Of a stretch of 64,000 bases of DNA, positions 26,502 through 36,716 are shown in pieces (the first letter of the stretch is position 1; the number at the start of each line of letters is the position of its first letter). This DNA is from Streptomyces sp. CB01249. GTDB lineage: Bacteria; Actinomycetota; Actinomycetes; Streptomycetales; Streptomycetaceae. The notes below the pieces were generated by a model. It was not told the origin of the DNA. It saw nothing but the letters and a program-made list of their open reading frames with translations, and did not search any database. The DNA lies in NCBI RefSeq assembly GCF_001905735.1, contig NZ_LISW01000002.1, positions 387,125-451,124 on the forward strand, written 5' to 3'. The translations under genes and the position numbers were made by a program.

Positions 26502-27581
26502 ATGACCGCGCTCGACCGACCCCACCCGCACCCGCGCCGCCGGGCCGTACTCACCGGAACACTCGCGCTCGGCGCCGCCGCGCTGCTGCCGCTCGCCGCG
26601 CCGGGGCGGGCGCGGGCCGCGACCGGGCCCGTGATCTCCGACTGCGCGGCCTGGGGCGCCCGGCAGCCCAGCAGCCCCGTGAAGACCCTGGCCACCCCGC
26701 CGCAGAAGATCATCGTCCACCACACCGCGACCCCCAACAGCACGGACTACTCGCAGAACCAGGCGTTCTCGCTGGCCCGGATCATGCAGAACGACCAGAT
26801 GGACGTGCGGGGGTGGATCGACACCGGCCAGCACTTCACGATCAGCCGGGGCGCGTACGTGACGGAGGGCCGGCACGGCAGCCTCGCCGCGCTCCAGGGC
26901 GGGACGCGGCAGGTGGAGTCGGCGCACTGCACCGGGCAGAACACCGTGGCCATCGGCATCGAGAACGAGGGCACGTACATGACGGTCGACCCTCGCGGCG
27001 AGCAGTACGCCCGCCTCGTGGAGCTGTGCGCGCACATCTGCCGCCAGTACGGGATTCCCGCGTACCAGATCTACGGCCACCGCGACTTCAACAGCACCGA
27101 CTGCCCCGGCGACCGCCTCTACGCCCTGCTGCCGCAGCTGCGCCAGGACGTGGCGGCCCGCGTCGGCGGCGACCCGGCCCCGGCCGTGTGGCCCGTGCTC
27201 TCGACCGGGAACACCGGCGAGCGCGTCCGTACGCTCCAGCTCCTGCTGAACGGGCGCGGTGCCGCGCTCACGGCGGACGGCGACTACGGCCCCGCGACCC
27301 AGGCGGCGGTGCTCGCCTTCCAGAAGAACGAGACCGCGACCCCGGACGGCGTCGCGGGCCTCCAGACCTGGAACCAGCTCGCCGCGCCCGCCCGGCAGGG
27401 CGACTCCGGCACGGCGGTGGAGGCCGCCCAGCGCCAGCTCGCGGCGCACGGCATCGCGACGGACGTCGACGGCGCCTTCGGACCCGGGACCGCGGCGAGC
27501 GTGGCCCGGTTCCAGACGACCCGGTCGCTGCCCGCCGACGGCGTCGTGGACGCCCGTACGTGGAGCCGGCTCGTCGCGTAA
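26502..27581 (+). CDS. N-acetylmuramoyl-L-alanine amidase with two PG-binding repeats
   Basis: 359 residues. The N-terminus has RRRAVLTG and a hydrophobic run, a possible Tat signal. The Amidase_2/PGRP domain (about 45-215) has the zinc ligands: His in IIVHHTATPN, and the later HRDFNSTDCPGD segment. Two PG_binding_1 repeats fill the C-terminus (LSTGNTGERVRTLQLLLN, ARQGDSGTAVEAAQRQL). It cleaves the bond between MurNAc and the stem-peptide L-Ala outside the membrane. Its neighbours are also wall-binding proteins. Confidence 0.94.
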   Translation: MTALDRPHPHPRRRAVLTGTLALGAAALLPLAAPGRARAATGPVISDCAAWGARQPSSPVKTLATPPQKIIVHHTATPNSTDYSQNQAFSLARIMQNDQMDVRGWIDTGQHFTISRGAYVTEGRHGSLAALQGGTRQVESAHCTGQNTVAIGIENEGTYMTVDPRGEQYARLVELCAHICRQYGIPAYQIYGHRDFNSTDCPGDRLYALLPQLRQDVAARVGGDPAPAVWPVLSTGNTGERVRTLQLLLNGRGAALTADGDYGPATQAAVLAFQKNETATPDGVAGLQTWNQLAAPARQGDSGTAVEAAQRQLAAHGIATDVDGAFGPGTAASVARFQTTRSLPADGVVDARTWSRLVA

Positions 27582-27621
27582 TCCCGCTCTTCCCGCACCT
27601 CATCCCACAGGAGAAACGTTC

Positions 27622-28527
27622 ATGAGACGCGCAGCGTCCGTCATCACCGCGGTGTTCGCCGCACTCCTCGCCACCCTGCTCGTCGTCCCGGCCGCCCAGG
27701 CCGCCGGCTGGCCCGTCGTGGACAGCGGCGACAAGGGCGCCGATGTCACGACCGTCCAGCACCTGCTGACCGCGCGCGGCTTCAGCACCACCGCCGACGG
27801 GGACTTCGGCCCCGGCACGGTGACCAGTGTCCGCAACTTCCAGACCGCCAACGGCCTGTCGGCGGACGGCGCGGTCGGCCCCGCCTCCTGGCCGAAGCTC
27901 ATCGTGACCGTCAGCAACGGCAGCAACGGCTCGGCCGTCAAGGCCCTTCAGGTCCAGCTCAACAAGTACGGCGGCGGGCTCACGGTCGACGGGGCCTTCG
28001 GCTCCGGCACCGAGGCGAAGGTGCGCGCGTTCCAGCAGTCCAAGGGCCTCAGCCCGGTCGACGGCATCGTCGGCCCGGCCACCTGGGAGGCGCTGCTCTC
28101 CGGCTCCGGGTCCACCGGCGGCGGCAGCGGCACCCTGACGCACGCCCAGGCCGCCGCCCAGTTCAACGCGGCCGGCATCGGCTGGGTCTCCTCCGGCAAC
28201 TGCTCGGACCGCACCAAGAGCACCTGCACCTCGTTCGACGGGCTGCGCGCCGCCACGGCCAACGGGGCCGTCGCGCTGAAGCAGGCGGTGGGCGGCTGCA
28301 CGCTCACCATCACCGGCGGCACCGAGACCGGGCACGCCTCGGGCACGTACAGCCACGGCAACGGCTACAAGCTGGACTTCCAGCGGGTGGCCTGCCTGAC
28401 CAGCCACATCACCGGCACCTTCACGCACACCGGCACCCGCAGCGACGGCGCCGCGCTCTACACCGCGCCGTCCGGCAACATCTACGCGGACGAGGGCAGC
28501 CACTGGGACGTGACCTTCGTCGGCTGA
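27622..28527 (+). CDS. Secreted PG-binding protein with M15-like peptidase domain
   Basis: 301 residues from the ATG at 27622 (AGGAG 8 bases upstream). A signal peptide ends AQAAG near 28. Two PG_binding_1 repeats (about 35-165) are followed by a Gly/Ser linker. The C-terminal domain has GHASGTYSHGNGYKLDF and a final HWDVTFVG. His/Asp spaced as SxHxxGxxxD plus a terminal HW match M15-family D,D- or L,D-peptidase zinc sites. It probably cuts stem peptides. The previous gene encodes an amidase with the same repeats, so the set acts on one wall. A bidirectional terminator follows. Confidence 0.85.
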   Translation: MRRAASVITAVFAALLATLLVVPAAQAAGWPVVDSGDKGADVTTVQHLLTARGFSTTADGDFGPGTVTSVRNFQTANGLSADGAVGPASWPKLIVTVSNGSNGSAVKALQVQLNKYGGGLTVDGAFGSGTEAKVRAFQQSKGLSPVDGIVGPATWEALLSGSGSTGGGSGTLTHAQAAAQFNAAGIGWVSSGNCSDRTKSTCTSFDGLRAATANGAVALKQAVGGCTLTITGGTETGHASGTYSHGNGYKLDFQRVACLTSHITGTFTHTGTRSDGAALYTAPSGNIYADEGSHWDVTFVG

Positions 28528-28536
28528 GGCACGGAA

Positions 28537-28584
28537 CGCGGAGGGGGCCGGCAGGCCACGGGGGACCTGCCGGCCCCCTCCGCG
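28537..28584. terminator. Bidirectional terminator
   Basis: A perfect 19-bp stem (28537-28555 with 28566-28584) and a 10-base loop fill the 58-base gap between the convergent wall-peptidase and VOC genes. It can serve both strands. Confidence 0.8.
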
Positions 28585-28585
28585 T

Positions 28586-29044
28586 CTACTGCACGCAGAA
28601 TTCGTTGCCCTCGGGGTCCGTGAGCACCGTCCACCGGCCCCCCGGCTCCTCCACCTCGCGCTCGACCTTCGCGCCCAGCGCGACCACGCGCGCCACCTCG
28701 GCCTCGCGGCGCTCCGGGCCCGCGTGGAGGTCGAGGTGGAGGCGGTTCTTCACGGTCTTCGGCTCGGCGACGCGCTGGAAGAGCAGGCGACGGCCGTGCC
28801 CGGCGCCGCTGTCCTCGTCGTACGGGTCGTCGGGGTGCCGCACCGCCGCCAGGTCGAGCCAGGCGCGGCGGCCGTGCGCGGTGGTGGTGAGCGCTTCGGG
28901 GACGGCCCCGATGCCCAGGAGCTTTTCGATCAGGGGGCTGTTGTCCTCGATCTCGTAACCGAGGGCCTGGGACCAGAAGCCGGCCTGCGCGTGCGGGTCG
29001 GCGGCGTCGATGACGACTTTCCACTCAAGGGTCATGATCGGCAT
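28586..29044 (-). CDS. VOC (glyoxalase-like) family protein
   Basis: 152 residues from the ATG at 29044; the ATG at 29035 gives 149, and neither has a strong ribosome site. Two beta-alpha-beta-beta-beta modules can be seen, beginning VVIDAADPHAQAGFWSQALGYE and ending WTVLTDPEGNEFCVQ, as in Streptomyces VOC proteins annotated as glyoxalase/dioxygenase-like. The start overlaps the rarD stop by 13 bases, so the two are co-translated. Substrate unknown. Confidence 0.88.
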   Translation of the reverse strand: MPIMTLEWKVVIDAADPHAQAGFWSQALGYEIEDNSPLIEKLLGIGAVPEALTTTAHGRRAWLDLAAVRHPDDPYDEDSGAGHGRRLLFQRVAEPKTVKNRLHLDLHAGPERREAEVARVVALGAKVEREVEEPGGRWTVLTDPEGNEFCVQ

Positions 29045-30036
29045 TCTGTCCCGGCGCCGGGAGTTTTGCCGGGTGCTACCTCGATCCGCTCAGCGCCCGC
29101 CGGTGCCGCCGTCGCCGTCGCGGCCAGCCGGGCCGCCTGCGCCTGGGCCCGGTTGCGGCGCGCGGTCCGCAGCGCGTCCCAGGTGAGGACGATCAGCGCC
29201 ACCCACACCAGGGCGAACCCGGCCCACCGCTCCGGCGGCATCTCCTCGTGGAAGTAGGCGACGCCCAGCAGGAACTGGGCGATCGGGGTCATGTACTGGA
29301 GCAGCCCGATGGTCGAGAGCGGGATGCGGATCGCGGCGGCCCCGAAGAGGATCAGCGGCACCGCCGTGACCACGCCGGTCGAGGCGAGGAGCGCGGTGTG
29401 CCCGGCGCCCTCGGAGGTCAGGGTCGAGGTGCCCTGCGCGCCCAGCCAGATCAGATAGCCGAGCGCGGGCAGGAAGAGCACGGCGGTCTCGACGGTGAGC
29501 GATTCCAGGCCGCCCATGTCGACCTTCTTCTTGACCAGGCCGTACGTCGCGAAGGAGAACGCCAGGATCAGCGAGATCCACGGCGGCTTCCCGTATCCGA
29601 TGGCCAGCACGAGCACCGCCAGGACGCCCGTGGCGACCGCCGCCCACTGCGCCGGGCGCAGCCGCTCGCCCAGGAGCAGAACGCCCATGGCGATGGTGAC
29701 CAGCGGGTTGATGAAGTAGCCGAGGGACGCCTCGACCACATGGCCGCTGTTCACGGCCCAGATGTACAGGCCCCAGTTGACGGTGATCGTGCAGGCCGCG
29801 ATACCGAGCATCCCCAGCTTGCGCGGCTGCCGCAGCAGCGGTCCGATCCAGGACCAGCGGCGCAGCACCAGCAGCAGGACCGCCACCACACCGAGCGACC
29901 ACACCATGCGGTGGGCCAGGATCTCGACCGCCCCGGCCGGCTTCAGCAGCGGCCAGTACAGCGGGACGAGGCCCCACATCCCGTACGCGGCGAAGCCGGA
30001 GAGGAGTCCGGCCCGTTGCTCATTCGTCCCCTGCAC
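29032..30036 (-). CDS. rarD: RarD/EamA family transporter
   Basis: 334 residues from the GTG at 30036, which has AGGAGG 5 bases upstream; earlier in-frame ATGs lack this. Ten hydrophobic helices in two EamA halves. The start LLSGFAAYGMWGLVPLYWPLL is typical of RarD, a member of the drug/metabolite superfamily. Chloramphenicol-linked names for this family are historic, and the substrate is uncertain. It overlaps a downstream VOC gene by 13 bases. Confidence 0.92.
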   Translation of the reverse strand: MQGTNEQRAGLLSGFAAYGMWGLVPLYWPLLKPAGAVEILAHRMVWSLGVVAVLLLVLRRWSWIGPLLRQPRKLGMLGIAACTITVNWGLYIWAVNSGHVVEASLGYFINPLVTIAMGVLLLGERLRPAQWAAVATGVLAVLVLAIGYGKPPWISLILAFSFATYGLVKKKVDMGGLESLTVETAVLFLPALGYLIWLGAQGTSTLTSEGAGHTALLASTGVVTAVPLILFGAAAIRIPLSTIGLLQYMTPIAQFLLGVAYFHEEMPPERWAGFALVWVALIVLTWDALRTARRNRAQAQAARLAATATAAPAGAERIEVAPGKTPGAGTECRS

Positions 30037-30151
30037 GGGCCCCTCCTGGTGGGTGGTGGTCGTACGACCGTCAACCACATGAAGGTAGCGCCGCCGGGCC
30101 CCGGTGTCATGTCCGTATCGCCAGACGGTCATGACACCGGGGGCGTACGCA

Positions 30152-31012
30152 TCAGAGCGCGGCGACCGCGGCCGCGACGGTGTCCGCCACCGGGGTCGTC
30201 GGGCGGCCGATCAGGCGGGCCAGGTCGCCGCTGGTGCCGGCAAGCTTCCCGCGCCGGACGGCCTGGTCCACGTCGACCAGGATCGCCGCGAAGCCCTCGG
30301 GCAGCCCGGCGCCGGTCAGGATCTCCTGGTGGACGGCGGCCGGGACGTCGTTGTGGACGATCTCCTTGCCGGTGGCCTTCGCGACCACGGCCGCGTAGTC
30401 GGCGTAGGACAGGGCGGCGTCGCCGCTCAGCTCGTACGCGCGGTTCAGGTGGCCCTCGCCGGTCAGGACGGCGGCCGCGGCGGCCGCGTAGTCGTCGCGG
30501 GAGGCGTAGGCGATACGGCCGTCGCCCGCACTGCCGACGACCGCGCCGTGCTCCAGGACCGGGGCCAGGTTCGCGGTCAGGTTCTCCGTGTACCAGCCGT
30601 TGCGCAGGAAGGTGTACGGCAGGCCGGAGTCCAGGATCAGCTGCTCGGTCGCCCGGTGCTCGTCGGCCAGCGTGAAGTCCGCGTCGGGCCCGCCGAGGAT
30701 GCCGGTGTACGCGAGCTGGGCGACGCCCGCCGCCTTGGCCGCGTCGATGACCGCGGCGTGCTGCGGGACGCGGCTGCCGACCTCGCTGCCGGAGATGAGG
30801 AGGACCCGGTCGCCGGAGCGGAAGGCGCCCGTCAGGGTCTCGGGGTGGCTGTAGTCGGCGATGCGCAGCTCGACGCCCCGGGCGGCGAGGGGGGCGGCCT
30901 TCTCCTTGTCGCGGACCACGGCGACGACCTCGGAGGCGGGGACGGTGGTCAGCAGGTGCTCGATGACGAGACGGCCGAGTGCTCCGGTGGCTCCGGTGAC
31001 GACGATGCTCAT
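30152..31012 (-). CDS. QorB-like NAD(P)H quinone oxidoreductase (atypical SDR)
   Basis: 286 residues. The Rossmann motif GATGALGRL is at residues 7-15. The family features include VVRDKEKAAPLAARGVELR, DRVLLISGSEVGSRVPQH and the active-site region YTFLRNGWYTEN, close to E. coli QOR2 (YtfG). It lacks the classical SDR YxxxK and reduces quinones using NADPH. The start has GAGGAGG upstream. The 60 bases upstream are AT-rich (GCGCTAACTAA), where an HxlR-type regulator could bind, but no such gene is in the window. Confidence 0.9.
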   Translation of the reverse strand: MSIVVTGATGALGRLVIEHLLTTVPASEVVAVVRDKEKAAPLAARGVELRIADYSHPETLTGAFRSGDRVLLISGSEVGSRVPQHAAVIDAAKAAGVAQLAYTGILGGPDADFTLADEHRATEQLILDSGLPYTFLRNGWYTENLTANLAPVLEHGAVVGSAGDGRIAYASRDDYAAAAAAVLTGEGHLNRAYELSGDAALSYADYAAVVAKATGKEIVHNDVPAAVHQEILTGAGLPEGFAAILVDVDQAVRRGKLAGTSGDLARLIGRPTTPVADTVAAAVAAL

Positions 31013-31107
31013 GGGGGGTTCCTCCTCGTTTGTTCGCTTCGCTCTCAGACACCACCTTACGGAATGCGCTAACTAAAAGAAAGTGTGCTGGTCAGGGCAT
31101 GTAAAAC

Positions 31108-31144
31108 GCGCCGGACCCGCCCCTCGTGGGCAGGTCCGGCGCGC
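31108..31144 (-). terminator. Rho-independent terminator of korAB
   Basis: An 11-bp stem (31108-31118 with 31134-31144) encloses a second 4-bp stem. On the minus strand it is followed by TTTT. It lies 15 bases after the korB stop. Confidence 0.8.
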
Positions 31145-31158
31145 TCTGGTGCCGGGCG

Positions 31159-32209
<1,051 letters not shown>

Positions 32210-32217
<8 letters not shown>

Positions 32218-34165
32218 CGATGGCCTCCTCGAGAGCGGTGGCGAGCTGCTCGGCCTTGAACGGCATGCCGTTGACCTGGTTGTAACTGTGCGCGTCGACC
32301 AGGTACTTGGCGCGGATGAGCGTGGCCAGCTGACCGAGGTTCATCTCGGGGACGACCACCTTGTCGTAACGCGCCAGCACCTCACCCAGATTCCTGGGGA
32401 ACGGGTTGAGATGACGCACATGCGCCTGCGCAATGGAACGCCCCGAAGCCCGCAGACGGCGCACCGCCGCCGTGATCGGGCCGTACGTCGAACCCCACCC
32501 GAGGACGAGGGTCTTCGCTTCCGCCGGGTCGTCGACCTCCAGGTCGGGTACTTGGATGCCGTCGATTTTGGCTTGGCGGGTGCGAACCATGAAGTCGTGG
32601 TTGGCGGGGTCGTAGGAGATGTTGCCGGTGCCGTCCTGCTTCTCGATCCCCCCGATCCGGTGCTCAAGCCCCGGCGTCCCCGGAACCGCCCAGGGGCGGG
32701 CGAGTGTCTGCGGGTCACGCTTGTAGGGCCAGAACACTTCGGTGCCGTCGGCGAGTTCGTGGTTGGGGCCGCCCGCGAACTGGACACGCAGGTCCGGCAG
32801 CTGGTCGAGTTCGGGGATGCGCCAGGGTTCGGAGCCGTTGGCGAGGTAGCCGTCGGAGAGCAGGAAGACCGGGGTGCGGTAGGTCAGGGCGATCCGGGCC
32901 GCGTCCAGGGCGGCGTCGAAGCAGTCGGCCGGGGTGCGCGGGGCCACGATCGGGACCGGCGCCTCACCATTGCGCCCATACATCGCCTGGAGCAGGTCGG
33001 CCTGCTCGGTCTTGGTCGGCAGCCCGGTCGAGGGCCCGCCGCGCTGGATGTCCACGATCAGCAACGGCAGTTCCAACGACACGGCCAGCCCGATGGTCTC
33101 CGACTTCAGCGCCACACCGGGACCGGATGTCGTGGTCACGGCGAGGGAACCACCGAAGGCTGCGCCGAGTGCGGCGCCGATGCCGGCGATCTCGTCCTCG
33201 GCCTGGAACGTGCGCACACCGAAGTTCTTGTGCTTGCTCAGTTCGTGCAGGATGTCGGAGGCCGGGGTGATCGGGTACGAGCCGAGGTACAACGGCAGGT
33301 CCGCCTGGCGGCCCGCGGCGATCAGCCCGTAGGACAGGGCGAGGTTCCCGGAGATGTTGCGGTAGGTGCCGGTGGGGAAGGCTTGGGAGGCGGGGGCGAC
33401 TTCGTAGCTGACGGCGAAGTCCTCCGTCGTCTCGCCGAAGTTCCACCCGGCCCGGTAGGCGGCCACGTTCGCCTCGGCGATCTGCGGCTTCTTCGCGAAC
33501 TTCGCCCGCAGGAACGTCTCGGTGCCCTCGGTCGGCCGGTGATACATCCACGACAGCAGCCCGAGCGCGAACATGTTCTTCGACCGCTCGGCCTCCTTGC
33601 GGGAGAGCCCGAACTCCTTCAGCGCCTCGATCGTCAGCGTCGTCAACGGCACCGGATGAACGTTGTACGCCTGAAGCGAGCCGTCCTCCAGCGGGTTGGT
33701 CTCGTAGCCGACCTTCGCCATCGGCCGCTTCGTGAACTCGTCGGTGTTCACGATGATTTCGGCCCCGCGCGGCACATCGGCGATGTTCGCCTTCAACGCG
33801 GCCGGGTTCATCGCGACCAACACGTTCGGCGCGTCCCCGGGCGTCAGGATGTCGTGATCGGCGAAATGCAGCTGGAACGACGAAACCCCCGGCAGGGTCC
33901 CTGCGGGGGCACGGATCTCGGCCGGAAAGTTCGGCAGCGTGGACAGATCGTTCCCGAAGGACGCCGTCTCCGAGGTGAACCGGTCACCCGTGAGCTGCAT
34001 GCCGTCACCCGAGTCACCCGCGAAACGGATGATGACCCGGTCCAGACGGCGGACTTCCTTCTCGCCGCTTCCTGCGGCTGCGGACTGGGGGGCACGCTGT
34101 CCCCCTACGGTCGCCTCGCTGGCATCGTCGGCCTGCTCGGCTGGGCTACTGACCTGGCTGGTCAC
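32210..34165 (-). CDS. korA: 2-oxoacid:ferredoxin oxidoreductase alpha (gamma-alpha fusion)
   Basis: 651 residues, GTG start with GGAGG 8 bases before. The gamma domain is N-terminal (VIIRFAGDSGDGMQLTGDRF, about 47-66). The alpha domain follows from about 240 with the YPITPAS active-site motif and FQAEDEIAGIGAALGAAFGG. Two-subunit KGOR of aerobic actinobacteria has this layout, and its oxygen-tolerant form can replace the NAD-dependent 2-oxoglutarate dehydrogenase. The first 40 residues are Ser/Ala-rich and disordered. A 254-base gap separates it from the upstream regulator. Confidence 0.96.
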
Positions 34166-34419
34166 TTACTGGACCTCCCTCGGCACGGCGGCTCGGAACC
34201 GTCCGGCCCGCCGGAGGTCCCCCGCCCACCCTACGTCCGTAAGGGTCGCCTACCTCTGCAGATCACATGATGGACGGCAATTTGAGACGCATTTCGGCAC
34301 GTTGGCGTAGTGGATGCGGAGACGTGTTCCGGCGCTGTTCCGTCATGATCCACCAGCCGCCCGGCTCCCCGTCGGACCCGCGCCCGGGGCGGTGGCGCCG
34401 TGTCAGGAGTTCGGACGCG

Positions 34420-35094
34420 TCAGGAGTTCAGATACGTCAGTACCGCGAGCACCCGGCGGTGGTCGCCCTCGCTCGGGGCCAGGCCCAGCTTCTGGAAGAT
34501 GTTGCTGACGTGCTTCTCGACCGCCCCGTCGCTCACCACCAGCTGCTTGGCCACCGCGGAGTTCGTACGCCCCTCCGCCATCAGGCCCAGCACCTCGCGC
34601 TCACGCGGCGTCAGCCCGGCCAGCACGTCCTGCTTCCGGCTGCGGCCCAGCAGCTGCGCCACCACCTCCGGGTCCAGCGCCGTACCGCCCTGCGCCACCC
34701 GGACCACCGCGTCCACGAACTCCCGGACCTCGGCGACCCGGTCCTTCAGCAGATAGCCGACGCCCCGGCTGGACCCGGCCAGCAGCTCGGTGGCGTACTG
34801 CTCCTCCACGTACTGCGAGAGGACCAGCACCCCGATTCCCGGGTAGTCCCGGCGCAGCCGCACCGCCGCCCGGACGCCCTCGTCGGTGTGGGTCGGGGGC
34901 ATCCGCACATCCGCGACCACCACGTCCGGCAGCGCGTCCTGCCCGGCGAGGTCGCCGATCGTCTTGATCAGCGCCTCCGCGTCCCCGACGCCCGCGACGA
35001 CGTCGTGTCCGAGATCGGTCAGCAACCGGGTCAGTCCCTCCCGGAGCAGTACCGAATCCTCGGCGATGACCACGCGCACCCTGTCCTCCACCAC
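34420..35094 (-). CDS. NarL/LuxR-type response regulator
   Basis: 224 residues, GTG start. The receiver domain begins VRVVIAEDSVLLREGL, with the phosphorylated Asp in DVVVADVRMP near residue 55 and Lys in LLKDRV. The C-terminal GerE helix-turn-helix is LTPREREVLGLMAEGRTNSA onwards. Two homologous histidine kinases lie upstream on the same strand, so this regulator is the expected common partner. It is also directly upstream of korA, which may be a target. Confidence 0.94.
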   Translation of the reverse strand: MVEDRVRVVIAEDSVLLREGLTRLLTDLGHDVVAGVGDAEALIKTIGDLAGQDALPDVVVADVRMPPTHTDEGVRAAVRLRRDYPGIGVLVLSQYVEEQYATELLAGSSRGVGYLLKDRVAEVREFVDAVVRVAQGGTALDPEVVAQLLGRSRKQDVLAGLTPREREVLGLMAEGRTNSAVAKQLVVSDGAVEKHVSNIFQKLGLAPSEGDHRRVLAVLTYLNS

Positions 35095-35224
35095 GACGCT
35101 GTTTCCCCCACTGCTCGCTCGCTCGCCGGTACGGCCCGTACGCCGTCCAGCATCCCAGTAACGGCAGTGACGTCGCGAGCGTTCGCGGGGTTGACCTCAG
35201 TGGTGCCGTGCCGTGGATGCGCGG

Positions 35225-36580
35225 TCAGCCGCGCCAGGGCAGCTCCGCCGTGACCTTCGTCGGGCCGCCCACCGGCGAGTCGACCACCAGGACCCCGTCG
35301 ACGGCATCCAGCCGCTCGGTGAGCCCGGCGAGCCCGCTGCCCGAGGCCGGGTCGGCGCCGCCGCGCCCGTCGTCGGTCACCTGGAGCAGGAGGCGGTCCT
35401 CGGTGCGCCACACGTCGACCGAGGCGCGGGTGGCCCCGGAGTGCTTGCTGATGTTCTGGAGGAGCTCGGAGACCGTGAAGTACGCGATGCCCTCGATGGC
35501 CTGCGCGGGCCGGGACGGGAGGTCCACCTCCACGGTGACCGGCACGGTGCAGCGCGAGGCGACGGCGGAGAGCGCGGCGTCGAGGCCGCGGTCGGTGAGG
35601 ACGGCGGGGTGGATGCCGCGGGCGAGGTCGCGGAGTTCCTGGAGGGCGACCTTCACCTCGCCGTGCGCCTCGTCCACCATGCGCGCGGCCGCCTCCGGGT
35701 CGTCCGTCAGCTTCTCCTTCGCGAGGCCCAGGTCCATGGCGAGGGCGACGAGGCGGGCCTGGGCGCCGTCGTGGAGGTCGCGCTCGATGCGGCGGAGGTC
35801 CGCGGCGGCGGTGTCCACGACGACACCCCGGTCCGACTCCAGCTCCGTGACGCGCTCCGCCAGCCGGGACGGGCTCAGCAGCCCCGCGACCATCAGCCGG
35901 TCGACGGTCGCCAGGCCCCGGATCACCCAGGGGGTGACGAGGACGATGCCCAGGCCGAGCCCGGCGGTCAGCGCGAGATCGACGCCCGAGTCGAGGTAGA
36001 CCTCGTGCTGGGTGTCCCCGTACAGCTGGATGCCCGAGACGCCGGTGTGCGAGGGCACGAACCAGTGCCACAGCGGGTAGGTGAGCGCCGCCCAGCCCCA
36101 CGCCTGGAGCGTCAGCGCGACGCAGAACGCGAAGACCGCCCACGGGAAGTGCAGCAGCGCGTACAGCAGGTGCCGCCAGGACACCCCGCTCTTCAGGACC
36201 GCGCCGGTCCAGGACAGCAGCCCGCCCTTGCGGCCGCGCACCGGCGCCGGATCGGCCACGTCCAGCCGCAGCAGGGTCCGCGCCCGGGTCCGCTCCAGCA
36301 TCCCGAAGCCCCGGCACATCGCCAGGCCGCCCGCCAGCACCGGGATGCCGAGGAAGGTGACGAGGAGCCCGGCGCCCAGCGAGACCATGGTGATCGCGAA
36401 GGTGAAGAGCACGATGCTGATCGGCAGGCTCAGCATGAGGTAGAGGAACTCGCGCCAGGTCCTGCCCTCCAGCGGCGCCCGCAGCGCGGCCGGCAGGACG
36501 TGTCGCCGCGGGGGACGGTTCCCGAGGCCGCTTCCCGACCGCTGAGGGTCCCGTGTGTCCGGTCCGTATGCCGTGGCCAT
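35225..36580 (-). CDS. Sensor histidine kinase (HisKA_3), copy 1
   Basis: 451 residues. Several hydrophobic helices in the N-terminal half form the putative sensor region. The dimerisation/phosphoacceptor helix is LRRIERDLHDGAQARLVALA, with His near residue 265. The HATPase domain has ISKHSGATRA and DDGRGGADPASGSGLAGL. It probably senses a membrane or redox signal and phosphorylates the NarL-type regulator 130 bases downstream. Its kinase core matches that of the next gene closely, including 92 identical bases (35574-35665). Confidence 0.94.
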   Translation of the reverse strand: MATAYGPDTRDPQRSGSGLGNRPPRRHVLPAALRAPLEGRTWREFLYLMLSLPISIVLFTFAITMVSLGAGLLVTFLGIPVLAGGLAMCRGFGMLERTRARTLLRLDVADPAPVRGRKGGLLSWTGAVLKSGVSWRHLLYALLHFPWAVFAFCVALTLQAWGWAALTYPLWHWFVPSHTGVSGIQLYGDTQHEVYLDSGVDLALTAGLGLGIVLVTPWVIRGLATVDRLMVAGLLSPSRLAERVTELESDRGVVVDTAAADLRRIERDLHDGAQARLVALAMDLGLAKEKLTDDPEAAARMVDEAHGEVKVALQELRDLARGIHPAVLTDRGLDAALSAVASRCTVPVTVEVDLPSRPAQAIEGIAYFTVSELLQNISKHSGATRASVDVWRTEDRLLLQVTDDGRGGADPASGSGLAGLTERLDAVDGVLVVDSPVGGPTKVTAELPWRG

Positions 36581-36716
36581 GGGGTTCCGTCCGTTTCTTC
36601 TGCGTCCGTGAAGGTGCGTGCGTCTGTGGAGGTGCGTGCGTTCTGTACTTCAAGAGTGCTGGGCGGGGCGCCGCCGCACCATGAGGGCGGTATCCGTCTC
36701 GGAGCGGGGGTTTTCC

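Noticed and set aside
26084..28527. Endolysin-like genes as a prophage remnant
   Set aside because: There are no phage structural, integrase or holin genes or att-like repeats around, and the signal peptides fit secreted host enzymes.
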